Shown: in pieces, positions 6,698 to 15,487 of the stretch | How positions within the stretch are numbered: position 1 is the stretch's first letter | Layout of the letters: every line of letters starts with the position of its first letter | From: an uncultured Micavibrio sp. | Lineage (GTDB): Bacteria; Pseudomonadota; Alphaproteobacteria; Micavibrionales; UBA1664 | Direction: 5' to 3' | Length of the DNA stretch: 20,780 nucleotides | Assembly (NCBI GenBank): GCA_937896295.1 | Contig: CALBME010000145.1 | Span: 1 to 20,780, forward strand | Position numbers and translations under genes: made by a program | Notes under the pieces: model-generated | What the model was told of the DNA's origin: nothing | What the model saw: only the letters and a program-made list of their open reading frames with translations | Databases searched by the model: none

Positions 6698-6947
6698 TTC
6701 GTAAGTTCCACCCACTGTTTCGTAGTTCGATCAGTTCGGTGAGAAAGCAGCCTTCCCATCTTATCCCCTGCGCAACTACTGACTTAGGTAATCAGCAACC
6801 TATGGATGAGTCAAGCGACCAACGTAAATAGTCAAAGTCAGTGCTCTTAATGGACGCCAGTGGATTTTATTTCCGATAAATGGAGACAAATTTGCCTGGG
6901 GCAGTGGCCATCTGTCGAAGCGGATATCTTCGAGGTATAATAGTGGC
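6698..6947. other. Intergenic boundary between chromosomal genes and the mobile element
   Basis: There is no supported gene in these 250 bases. Base composition drops in GC compared with the left side. The right end holds the promoter and inverted repeat of the excisionase-like gene. I looked here for a copy of the tRNA-Trp 3' end as the far attachment site and found none. Confidence 0.5.
6915..6941 (+). promoter_or_regulatory. Promoter with overlapping inverted repeat before the excisionase-like gene
   Basis: A consensus TATAAT at 6936-6941 ends 6 bases before the ATG at 6948, so the transcript would start at or next to the A of the start codon (a leaderless mRNA). An inverted repeat TCGAAG-N7-CTTCGA (6915-6920 and 6928-6933) fills the space between the -35 and -10 positions, and no good -35 is visible. 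This fits a repressed or activator-dependent promoter. Confidence 0.45.
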
Positions 6948-7133
6948 ATGCACCTTCTCTCTGATAAATCACTATCCAAAACTTTGAATATGTCGATCGC
7001 ATGGGTCCGTCTCCAACGGTATAGGCGTAAAAGGGGCCTACCCCACGTCTTAGACGTTGATCCTGTATATGTCGGTAAATGCCCACGCTACAGATCGGAC
7101 CATATTGACGCTTGGATTACAGCCCTGTCGTGA
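6948..7133 (+). CDS. Small HTH protein, AlpA/excisionase-like
   Basis: A 61-residue protein (MHLLSDKSLSKTLNMSIAWV onward). The order 'LSxxLxMSxxxVxxxRxRxxxGLP', then VYVGKCPRYRSDHIDAWI, matches the MerR-like winged-helix DNA-binding fold of small excisionases and AlpA regulators: a first helix-turn-helix, then a wing ending in RYR and a last helix ending in AWI. Such proteins bend DNA at attachment sites or control the integrase gene. The tyrosine integrase about 800 bases away, in the same low-GC segment, supports this. The TATAAT immediately upstream suggests leaderless translation. An overlapping minus-strand frame (7086-6847) has no such match. The assignment is by pattern only. Confidence 0.6.
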   Translation: MHLLSDKSLSKTLNMSIAWVRLQRYRRKRGLPHVLDVDPVYVGKCPRYRSDHIDAWITALS

Positions 7134-7228
7134 TCAACCGCACTTCAAAGCGTTATCTGCCAAGAACGGTTGGACTCTTCACAATCGTATTCATTATCGT
7201 CTGGTGTCTCTGAAAAACACTTCAGATT

Positions 7229-7257
7229 TCTACAAGAGATAGTAGGAGTGTTATAAT
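7229..7257 (+). promoter_or_regulatory. Candidate promoter of the putative small RNA
   Basis: TCTACA (7229-7234, four of six matches to the -35 consensus), a 17-base spacer, then a perfect TATAAT (7252-7257). No reading frame with a ribosome-binding site follows, but an intrinsic terminator lies about 300 bases downstream. Confidence 0.4.
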
Positions 7258-7263
7258 ATTGGC

Positions 7264-7564
7264 TTTAGATTAACCGTCCCTGTTTGTTGCGCATCCCTAA
7301 AGGGACGCCTAGACAATCTTCCAAACAGATCACTTACTTCTCTTAACTCTGGCCGTGCCTGCATGGCCTCTTGGCTGGCGCCAGTGATTTAAGTAAAGAG
7401 CCAGGTTTCACTTGGCCTTGTGTTTCCTTACCCGTGCGCCCTACCAAGGAGGTCCCTGCCTGGAGTGCGGGCGGATGATTTTTTATCATCCATATTGTAC
7501 GAGCAATAATGATTTATCCCCCCTCACAGTCTGCCTGCGTACTAAAAAAGAACGCAGTTTTTTT
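7264..7564 (+). ncRNA. Putative structured small RNA (~300 nt)
   Basis: The start is set by the TATAAT at 7252-7257 and the end by the terminator at 7535-7564. The 5' end could fold through CGTCCC/GGGACG with CCC-TAAA-GGG inside its loop. Mid-transcript stems are the CTGGCGCCAG palindrome and GGATGAT/ATCATCC. I recognise no known RNA family. It runs toward the 3' end of the opposite-strand integrase and lies just after the excisionase-like gene, so a control role in the element is conceivable. Expression is inferred. Confidence 0.3.
7535..7564 (+). terminator. Intrinsic terminator with possible alternative pairings
   Basis: CTGCGT (7535-7540) pairs with ACGCAG (7552-7557), followed directly by seven Ts (7558-7564). 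It is flanked by CACAGT (7525-7530)/ACTGTG (7569-7574) and by CCCCTCACA (7520-7528)/TGTGAGGGG (7597-7605), which share the same left arm and so exclude each other. Confidence 0.65.
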
Positions 7565-7924
7565 GCAAACTGTGATGGAGGTAATTCGTATGAATTTGTG
7601 AGGGGTCACATTGTACGGAGTTTCTACGTCTTGTCTGAATCTCAAATGGCTGGAGGCGGGGACCAAATTCCTCGTCCGTCGATTCAGTTACCTAATTGTC
7701 CCGGTTACGACTTGATGTCGAGCACATCCGCAGAAAACAAAGATCACCTGCGGACGCCTAGGGTTACCTCGCGGCATGGCCCTAGTCCTTTTTCCTGTGG
7801 TTTTGCTCAGTCGGGGCTAGCGGTCTATGGACTTTACGTCTCTTTACCCACCGTCTTTGTTTAAACAGGCACTTACCCGCACTTCAAGGAGCTATGTGAT
7901 ATTGTCTTTCATTATGCCATAAAA

Positions 7925-9328
7925 TCAGGTTTTTCGCAATGTCCCGGCCCCGGTCGCGGCGTCTGACACAGGCAATATGCCACCGGTGAATTTCACTTCA
8001 CAGAGGCCCGTAAATAGGCGCTGGAGGCCGATGGAGGATCCATACACATCATGGGCGGTCCGTTGTCCTAAGTGGCCTACAAGGGCTTCCCTGACTTCTC
8101 GCGCGACTTCTGTGTTACGCAAGGCATCGATGAAAGTATGACGGAAACTGTGAAAACTACTTTTGGCAGTCTTAATGCCTTGGCGTTTCAGCAGGTAGTT
8201 AAACCGTTTGGAGAAACTGTTGGAATACGTCCCATCAGAGGACAGAGAAAGATCAGGGAATACCCGTTTTTCACCTGCGTCGATTAGCCCTTCGAGGTAA
8301 CCCAGAAAACCTAAGTTCACTAATGCCGGATGCATGGGTGTCTTGCGACGACTCGACACAGTTTTTAGGTACTTGTCTTCCCCTTCTTCATTGAAATCGA
8401 AAACCCATAACCCGCCTATTTGGTGCACATCATGGACATACAACTGGGCGATTTCTTGAAGCCGTGCGCCTGAATATAAGGCCACCAACGGGATCCAATA
8501 CAAAGAGTCCCGTATAACGGTCTGACCAGGCAAATATCGGTCGTGCATCTTATGGGATTTGCACCCGGTATAAACTGGGCAGGTAAATATTTGGTTAATT
8601 TGTTCTTGCGTAAACGAGTTTCGCTTTGACTCCGCGGATTGAACTTCACGTAACAGCAGGCCGTCAAATGGATTGGTCTTATGATAGTGGCCATTGTCGA
8701 TGCACCAGTTCATGAAAGCGCGAAAGAAGGCCAACATGCCGTTAATTGACCGCACGGATAAACGCTGGTCTTCTCTCAGGGCATCTAGATTTATATCGGT
8801 CACTTTCATCCCTGGAAAATATTTATGCATGTTGGCGGGAATGCGAATTAGGGTCTGTTTGAAGGCCCGGGCCGTCGCCTTTTCGACCCGATCTACCGGC
8901 ATATCCCCTATAACTTCCAACCAGACCCGTAGAACTGCCTGCTTCTTTTGTTTGGTTTTCGCGCGATCCGTACGACACTCGGACAAATATTGCCCGAAGA
9001 GCCCTGATAAGTTTCCTGCGTGATTTTCGTCTAGTTGATGCGGCGTGATCTGCGTGAGGGGGGCGAGCGGAGGTAACGGCTGTTTTGGACGCTGTACGCA
9101 TTGCAAAAGATCTAATGTGCTGAGGGTTTCTCCTTTTCGCATTCTTTCGAACAGCGCATTTGCCGCCTGCACAATTGGCAAACTTAACAAGGCGGCCTCC
9201 GAACGATCTTTGGTGCGCAAGGACGAAGCCAATTCCCGGCGGCCAATATAGGGGGCCAATGCCTTCGGCACGACAACTCGTACATAGAAGGTACCGTTGC
9301 GGTTTAATAAGTGGGGATAGCGCGGCAT
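7925..9328 (-). CDS. Tyrosine recombinase / phage-type integrase
   Basis: A 467-residue protein with GAGGAG about 9 nt before the ATG. The N-terminus (RNGTFYVRVVVPKALAPYIG) is the short domain common in proteobacterial integrases (DUF6538-like). Residues ~105-220 form the SAM-like core-binding domain. Residues ~240-435 are the catalytic domain, with R289 (SGARLQE), a probable K322, H393 and R396 (HSFRHTF), H419 (VGHLG) and nucleophile Y429 (HDVYG). All catalytic residues are present, so the enzyme is probably active. The gene starts 77 bases from the 3' end of tRNA-Trp, the usual arrangement of an element integrated into a tRNA gene. Base composition is more AT-rich than the ribosomal genes on its right, as expected for transferred DNA. 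The C-terminal ~35 residues after the Tyr are not recognisable. Confidence 0.95.
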   Translation of the reverse strand: MPRYPHLLNRNGTFYVRVVVPKALAPYIGRRELASSLRTKDRSEAALLSLPIVQAANALFERMRKGETLSTLDLLQCVQRPKQPLPPLAPLTQITPHQLDENHAGNLSGLFGQYLSECRTDRAKTKQKKQAVLRVWLEVIGDMPVDRVEKATARAFKQTLIRIPANMHKYFPGMKVTDINLDALREDQRLSVRSINGMLAFFRAFMNWCIDNGHYHKTNPFDGLLLREVQSAESKRNSFTQEQINQIFTCPVYTGCKSHKMHDRYLPGQTVIRDSLYWIPLVALYSGARLQEIAQLYVHDVHQIGGLWVFDFNEEGEDKYLKTVSSRRKTPMHPALVNLGFLGYLEGLIDAGEKRVFPDLSLSSDGTYSNSFSKRFNYLLKRQGIKTAKSSFHSFRHTFIDALRNTEVAREVREALVGHLGQRTAHDVYGSSIGLQRLFTGLCEVKFTGGILPVSDAATGAGTLRKT

Positions 9329-9330
9329 GA

Positions 9331-9350
9331 TGTAACACTCCTCTGTAACA
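9331..9350. repeat. TGTAACA direct repeat over the integrase ribosome-binding site
   Basis: Two exact copies of TGTAACA (9331-9337 and 9344-9350) on the plus strand lie 13 bases apart and bracket the GAGGAG ribosome-binding site of the integrase. This could be an arm-type integrase site or an autoregulatory site. Chance is also possible. Confidence 0.35.
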
Positions 9351-9405
9351 AGTTTCAGAGAAATGACGATGCGCGTGGCCAGAATGGCTGTTTTCTTGGA
9401 AGTGG

Positions 9406-9440
9406 CAGGGGCGACAGGGATCGAACCTGCGACCTACGGT
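9406..9440. other. Likely attachment-site core (3' half of tRNA-Trp)
   Basis: Elements of this kind recombine in the 3' half of a tRNA gene and restore it. Here the integrase lies immediately beyond the tRNA 3' end. The exact crossover is unknown, because the second copy of the core is not in the window. Confidence 0.45.
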
Positions 9441-9478
9441 TTTGGAGACCGTCGCTCTACCAGCTGAGCTACACCCCT
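9406..9478 (-). tRNA. tRNA-Trp (anticodon CCA)
   Basis: On the minus strand the 73-base gene has a 7-bp acceptor stem (AGGGGTG with CGCCCCT, one G-T pair), a D arm GCTCAGCTGGTAGAGC, an anticodon stem ACGGT/ACCGT around the loop CTCCAAA (anticodon CCA), and a T arm containing GGTTCGATCC. The discriminator base is G and CCA is not encoded. It has its own promoter and is intact despite the adjoining integrase, as expected when an element restores the tRNA end. In many alphaproteobacteria tRNA-Trp lies between a tuf gene and secE-nusG. Here it follows tuf and one unknown gene. Confidence 0.97.
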
Positions 9479-9489
9479 GTATGGCGCCT

Positions 9490-9518
9490 TTTATATGAGG
9501 TTTAGGCTCAATTTCCAA
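9490..9518 (-). promoter_or_regulatory. Promoter of tRNA-Trp
   Basis: On the minus strand TTGGAA (9518-9513), a 17-base spacer and TATAAA (9495-9490), ending 11 bases before the tRNA 5' end. Confidence 0.65.
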
Positions 9519-9522
9519 CAGG

Positions 9523-9546
9523 AAAATGGCGGTCTTAAGCCGCCAT
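9523..9546 (-). terminator. Hairpin at the stop of the 342-residue gene
   Basis: ATGGCGG/CCGCCAT (9526-9532 and 9540-9546) form a 7-bp stem overlapping the stop codon. On the minus strand it is followed by only a short T run, so termination may be partial. Confidence 0.5.
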
Positions 9547-10563
9547 GCGCAGGCGCAGGTCGCTCAGCACGGGATTGACGCTGAACGGCCCATGAACGGG
9601 GATCGCCTCGATCGCCCTGCGGGCCGCCCGGCCGCCATGGGCGATCACGTCATGCAGGGCATCCATTTCGGGCTGGGACTTGGAATGGTTTACGGCCACC
9701 ACCTTTGCCCCCGCATACATGCCGGAGGCCAGCCAGCCATTGCTAAAACGCAGGAAATTTTCAAGGTGCCGGCACAGGAAGGCGTTGCTCATGGCGTTTA
9801 TCTGGGACAGGGTCATGCCCGCATAGTCCGGCATATCCTTGAGGTTGATTTTATGCCCGCGGATATAATCGTCATAGAGATAGATGGCTTTGACCTCGCC
9901 CTCGAATTCCGTGATGTCGCGCATGTGCCCGGCCAGCGATACGCTGACGCCCAGATCCTTCGCGCGTTCATAATCGAAGACGTATTCGCGCCCGCCCCAT
10001 TCATACCGAATGGGTACGGTGATCTTGTCGCGCGTGGATTCCGTCATCACACCGCTGAAACGGCGACGATGGCCATTGAAATGATGGGCCAGGTATTTGC
10101 CAGCCTCGCCCGGGATATCCTTCAGGCTGACCGTGCCGGGCATCTGCTGGCGGATCTTGATTTCCAGGCGTTGCAGTACGGAGGCATCCGGCGCGTGCTG
10201 GGCCAGCTTGATCATCGTGGTCAGGTCTTCGAGCCGGATTTCCACATCCCCCGGATGTCCGGTCACCACGGTCTGAAATTCGCGCCGGCGATACGGCTTG
10301 GTTTCTGCGTGCAGCGACGGGCTGATCGGAGCACCATGGACGCGGCGAATGACATGGCGGTCAAAGCTGCGCGCCCATTCAGCCGTTTTTTCAGCGACGT
10401 ACACGGCCCAGAGCGCATTCGCGATTTCTGCCGCGCGGGCAGGATCGGGCGCAACCAGCGCGGTCTTGATTTCATTTTCCTGATTGAAGGAGATTTTGAC
10501 CTCGCCGCACACGGCGTCGCGGAAATGTCGGGAGGCCAGAGGCGCGTGCTTGTGCTTGGACAT
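9535..10563 (-). CDS. Hypothetical protein (342 aa) between tuf and tRNA-Trp
   Basis: The start is ATG 10563 with AAGGGGC just upstream. It is a soluble protein with no signal peptide or membrane helix, mixed alpha/beta composition and many His and Arg residues. Segments that look folded and constrained include HRRRFSGVMTESTRDKITVP, REYVFDYERAKDLGVSVSLA, EVKAIYLYDDYIRGHKINLK and the acidic-aromatic LYDD motif. I recognise no family. The plus-strand frame covering the same bases has the His/Gly/Gln-heavy composition of an antisense shadow, which supports the minus frame. tuf's terminator lies in the 90 bases before it, so it is probably transcribed separately. Its own hairpin then precedes the tRNA-Trp promoter. 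Confidence 0.8.
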   Translation of the reverse strand: MSKHKHAPLASRHFRDAVCGEVKISFNQENEIKTALVAPDPARAAEIANALWAVYVAEKTAEWARSFDRHVIRRVHGAPISPSLHAETKPYRRREFQTVVTGHPGDVEIRLEDLTTMIKLAQHAPDASVLQRLEIKIRQQMPGTVSLKDIPGEAGKYLAHHFNGHRRRFSGVMTESTRDKITVPIRYEWGGREYVFDYERAKDLGVSVSLAGHMRDITEFEGEVKAIYLYDDYIRGHKINLKDMPDYAGMTLSQINAMSNAFLCRHLENFLRFSNGWLASGMYAGAKVVAVNHSKSQPEMDALHDVIAHGGRAARRAIEAIPVHGPFSVNPVLSDLRLRMAA

Positions 10564-10602
10564 GCGCCCCTTTTCTAGCGGCTGCCCCTTATTTATGCAA
10601 AG

Positions 10603-10631
10603 AAAAAAAGCCGGGTTTTCGACCCGGCTTT
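10603..10631 (-). terminator. Intrinsic terminator after tuf
   Basis: AAAGCCGGGT/ACCCGGCTTT (10607-10616 and 10622-10631), a 10-bp stem with a 5-base loop, followed on the minus strand by a T run (complement of the As at 10603-10609). It closes the str operon. Confidence 0.9.
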
Positions 10632-10653
10632 CTTTAATTCTTACATCCTGCGA

Positions 10654-11844
10654 TTAAGCCAGGATCTTACCGACGACGCCTGCGCCGACGGTCTTGCCGC
10701 CTTCGCGGATAGCGAAGCGCAGGCCTTCAGACATGGCGATCGGGGCAATCAGTTCAACCGTCACGGTCACGTTGTCGCCAGGCATCACCATCTCGGTGCC
10801 GGCAGCAAGCTCAACCGTACCCGTCACGTCCGTCGTGCGGAAGTAAAACTGCGGGCGGTACTTGTTGAAGAACGGCGTGTGACGGCCACCCTCTTCCTTC
10901 GAGAGAATGTAGGTCTCAGCCGTGAACTTCGTGTGCGGCGTGATCGAACCCGGCGCGCACAGAACCTGGCCGCGCTCAACGTCTTCACGCTTCGTACCAC
11001 GGAGCAGCGCACCAATGTTGTCGCCGGCCTCGCCCTGGTCGAGCAGCTTGCGGAACATCTCAACGCCCGTCAGAACCGTCTTCTGCGTAGCTTTCAGACC
11101 AACGATCTCCAGTTCGTCGCCAACCTTGACGATGCCCTGCTCGACACGGCCCGTAACAACCGTACCGCGGCCGGAAATCGAGAACACGTCTTCGACAGGC
11201 ATCAGGAACGGCTTGTCCTTCGGACGTGCCGGGGTCGGAATGTATTCGTCAACAGCCGCCATCAGCTTCAGGATCGCGTCGTGACCCAGCTCAGGCTGCT
11301 TGCCTTCCAGAGCGCACACGGCTGAACCGCGGATGATCGGAATCTTGTCGCCAGGGAAGTTGTACTTCGACAGAAGTTCGCGGACTTCCATCTCAACCAG
11401 GTCAACCAGTTCGGCGTCGTCCACCATGTCGCACTTGTTGAGGAACACAACCAGCGCAGGAACGCCAACCTGGCGTGCCAGCAGAATGTGCTCGCGCGTC
11501 TGCGGCATCGGGCCGTCAGCAGCCGACACAACCAGAATGCCGCCGTCCATCTGCGCAGCACCCGTGATCATGTTCTTGACGTAGTCAGCGTGACCCGGGC
11601 AGTCAACGTGCGCGTAGTGGCGGTTCGTCGTCTCGTACTCAACGTGTGCCGTCGAAATCGTAATACCGCGTGCACGCTCCTCAGGCGCCTTGTCAATCTG
11701 GTCGTACGCCGTAAACGTCGCACCGCCAGCCTCAGCCAGAACCTTCGTGATCGCCGCAGTCAGCGACGTCTTGCCGTGGTCAACGTGGCCAATCGTGCCA
11801 ATGTTCACGTGCGGTTTGGAACGGTTAAATTTCTCTTTAGACAT
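10654..11844 (-). CDS. tuf: Elongation factor Tu
   Basis: 396 residues, full family length. This GTPase delivers aminoacyl-tRNA to the ribosomal A site. The nucleotide-binding motifs are intact: GHVDHGKT (residues 19-26), DCPGH (81-85) and NKCD (136-139). Switch I reads ERARGITISTAHVEYET. Domains 2 and 3 follow without gaps (RGTVVTGRVEQG; FRTTDVTGTVELAAGTEMVM). AGGAG precedes the ATG, and the gap after fusA is 27 nt, so it ends the rpsL-rpsG-fusA-tuf operon. Many alphaproteobacteria continue from here into rpsJ and the S10 operon. Here a terminator and an unknown gene follow instead. Confidence 0.99.
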   Translation of the reverse strand: MSKEKFNRSKPHVNIGTIGHVDHGKTSLTAAITKVLAEAGGATFTAYDQIDKAPEERARGITISTAHVEYETTNRHYAHVDCPGHADYVKNMITGAAQMDGGILVVSAADGPMPQTREHILLARQVGVPALVVFLNKCDMVDDAELVDLVEMEVRELLSKYNFPGDKIPIIRGSAVCALEGKQPELGHDAILKLMAAVDEYIPTPARPKDKPFLMPVEDVFSISGRGTVVTGRVEQGIVKVGDELEIVGLKATQKTVLTGVEMFRKLLDQGEAGDNIGALLRGTKREDVERGQVLCAPGSITPHTKFTAETYILSKEEGGRHTPFFNKYRPQFYFRTTDVTGTVELAAGTEMVMPGDNVTVTVELIAPIAMSEGLRFAIREGGKTVGAGVVGKILA

Positions 11845-11871
11845 TTTCTTCTCCTAGTATCCTTTTAAGCC

Positions 11872-13989
<2,118 letters not shown>

Positions 13990-13998
13990 GATCTTCTC

Positions 13999-14541
13999 TT
14001 ACCAGCGGTAGTGGGCGAAGGCCTTGTTGGCTTCGGCCATTTTGTGGGTGTCTTCGCGTTTCTTAACGGCGTTGCCGCGGTTGTTCGACGCTTCCATGAT
14101 TTCGCCTGCCAGACGCTCGCGCATCGTCTTTTCGCCACGGCGGCGGGCAGCATCGATGAGCCAGCGGCGCGCCAGGGCACGGGCGCGGTCAAAGCGGACT
14201 TCGACCGGAACCTGATAGGTGGCACCGCCGACGCGGCGGGAACGCACTTCAACGTGCGGAGCGACGTTTTTCAGCGCCTTGTAAAAGGTCAGCAGACCCT
14301 TGTGCGTGACAACGACACCGCCGGAGGTGGTGGCAACGTTTTCTTCAGCAGCTTCGTCTTTTGCGCCCTTGTCGTTGGCAGCGCGCTTCTCGAGGATTTC
14401 GAGGGCGCCGTAAACGATGGTTTCAGCAGCGGATTTTTTGCCGTCATACATGAGCGAGTTCATGAATTTCGTCAGTTCAATGTCATTGAACTTCGGATCA
14501 GGAAGAACTTCGCGCTTCGGTGCTTGGTGGCGACGTGACAT
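13999..14541 (-). CDS. rpsG: Ribosomal protein S7, with an internal insertion
   Basis: 180 residues against about 156 in most alphaproteobacteria. The 30S head protein S7 binds 16S rRNA and lies near the E site. The N-terminus (REVLPDPKF, DGKKSAAETIVYGALEI), the RNA-binding part (VEVRSRRVGGATYQVPVEVR) and the end (TAVKKRED-type motif, MAEANKAFAHYRW) are typical. The extra length is one insertion of about 24 residues after LEILEKR, running through ANDKGAKDEAAEENVATTSG. It replaces the short loop before helix ALKNVAP. The gene starts 3 nt after rpsL with its ribosome-binding site (AGAGAGG) inside the end of rpsL. Confidence 0.97.
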   Translation of the reverse strand: MSRRHQAPKREVLPDPKFNDIELTKFMNSLMYDGKKSAAETIVYGALEILEKRAANDKGAKDEAAEENVATTSGGVVVTHKGLLTFYKALKNVAPHVEVRSRRVGGATYQVPVEVRFDRARALARRWLIDAARRRGEKTMRERLAGEIMEASNNRGNAVKKREDTHKMAEANKAFAHYRW

Positions 14542-14544
14542 GTG

Positions 14545-14916
14545 TTATTTGCCTCTCTTAACGCCGTATTTGGAACGGGATTTCTTACGGTCTTTGACGC
14601 CCTGGGTATCCAGCGCGCCGCGGACGACGGTGTAACGGACACCGGGAAGGTCTTTGACACGGCCGCCGCGCACGAGCACGACAGAGTGTTCCTGAAGGTT
14701 GTGACCTTCGCCCGGGATGTAGCAGATCACTTCGAAGCCGGTGGTCAGGCGCACTTTGGCGACCTTACGCAGAGCCGAGTTCGGCTTTTTCGGGGTCGTG
14801 GTGTACACGCGGGTGCAAACGCCGCGTTTCTGCGGGTTTGATTTCAGCGCGCGGTTCTTTTTGCGGCTGGTCACAAGCGTGCGGGGCTTGCGAATGAGTT
14901 GCGAAATTGTCGGCAT
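14545..14916 (-). CDS. rpsL: Ribosomal protein S12
   Basis: The start is taken at ATG 14916 (MPTISQLIRKPR), the universal S12 start, giving the usual 123 residues. The frame extends nine codons upstream to 14943, but GAAGGA lies just before 14916. S12 is the decoding-site protein of the 30S subunit. The conserved TTPKKPNSALRKVAKV and GGRVKDLPGVRYTVVRGALD are present. At the classic streptomycin-resistance sites the residues are the sensitive-type Lys (TPKKPNS; VRGGRVKDLPG). It is the first gene of the str operon and has a leader of more than 100 nt containing a terminator-like hairpin. Confidence 0.98.
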   Translation of the reverse strand: MPTISQLIRKPRTLVTSRKKNRALKSNPQKRGVCTRVYTTTPKKPNSALRKVAKVRLTTGFEVICYIPGEGHNLQEHSVVLVRGGRVKDLPGVRYTVVRGALDTQGVKDRKKSRSKYGVKRGK

Positions 14917-14943
14917 CTTTGCCTTTTCCTTCGTGGTTTTCAA

Positions 14944-15487
14944 AAATTCTGTGGACGGTTACCGGTCGAAACCTCATTCGGGACAAAGACGAAAAAGCCG
15001 CTACGGAAGACCGGGGCTTTTCGGCATATGTGCCGGTGAAGTTCCTGAACTGCGTTTGACGACAATTTCTTGAATCTTTTCAGAAGGTTGTCGTCACGAC
15101 CAGTCCATCCGAAATTCATATTTGCGCGGACCTTATAGTAAAAGGTTCCAGAGCGTCAACACATTATTTACGAATTGACTCCGCCCACGAGTCCGCAGAT
15201 TTCCTAAGGCCGGGGGTCACGTGTGAAATTTTATGTCCCGGACACGGCCAATATCCACACCCCATAACACCTTGTTTTTAAAAGATTTTATAAGGGCTGT
15301 CTTGTGACTCATAATACCGGTTTTACAGTCCCGTTTTGAGTCATTTCAAGGGGTTATAAAGCTGCGGCGATTTTATCATTAAAAAATTATCGCGCCGGAG
15401 GATGCCTTCCCGTTTTATACGCCAAAACAATCGATTCGCAGCAGAAAGCGATTCAATGCGTGAGCCGGGTCGCGTATAAGCAGGCAC
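14944..15487. other. 544-base gene-free region: rpsL leader and DUF983 upstream
   Basis: No frame here looks coding. The minus-strand frame 15727-15341 is a shadow of the DUF983 gene. The right part is AT-rich and probably holds the str promoter. A weak candidate on the minus strand is TTGAAA, 16 bases, TGTAAA near 15326-15353. Inverted repeats include TGACTC...GAGTCA (15305-15342), GACTC-N7-GAGTC near 15177-15195, and a larger GGCCG...CGGCC stem around 15207-15250. Confidence 0.6.
14993..15021 (-). promoter_or_regulatory. Terminator-like hairpin in the rpsL leader
   Basis: On the minus strand AAAAGCC pairs with GGCTTTT (15021-15015 with 14999-14993), with the five-T run at the end of the stem, about 75 bases before the rpsL start. 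It could be an attenuator for the str operon or a weak terminator for upstream read-through. Confidence 0.4.

Larger units (their letters stand above)
7134..7924. other. 790-base stretch without a convincing gene, rich in stem-loops
   Basis: The only long frame (TTG start at 7412, ending 7864) has no ribosome-binding site, no recognisable domain and an intrinsic terminator inside it, so I do not call it. Visible structure includes CGTCCC/GGGACG (7275-7280/7302-7307), the palindrome CTGGCGCCAG (7375-7384), the hairpin GGATGAT-T5-ATCATCC (7473-7491), the terminator at 7535-7564, TGTGA-GGGG-TCACA (7597-7610) and CTAGGG...CCCTAG around 7757-7790. A direct repeat GGACGCCTAG occurs at 7303-7312 and 7752-7761. 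Confidence 0.6.

Noticed and set aside
6716..6920. Possible second attachment site (short matches such as TGGAGAC and CCCCTGC)
   Set aside because: Only 7-base matches to the tRNA-Trp 3' half, within chance expectation.
6847..7086. 79-codon minus frame opposite the excisionase-like gene
   Set aside because: No start signals and no domain. The plus frame fits a known small HTH fold.
7412..7864. 150-codon plus-strand frame with a CLECG...C motif
   Set aside because: TTG start, no ribosome-binding site, atypical composition and an intrinsic terminator inside it. More likely noncoding.
7134..7924. Known structured RNAs (tmRNA, RNase P, 6S, retron RNA)
   Set aside because: None of their signature sequences was found, and no reverse transcriptase gene is nearby.
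9526..10578. 350-codon plus-strand frame over the 342-residue gene
   Set aside because: His/Gly/Gln/Arg-heavy composition typical of an antisense shadow. The minus frame has a ribosome-binding site and protein-like composition.
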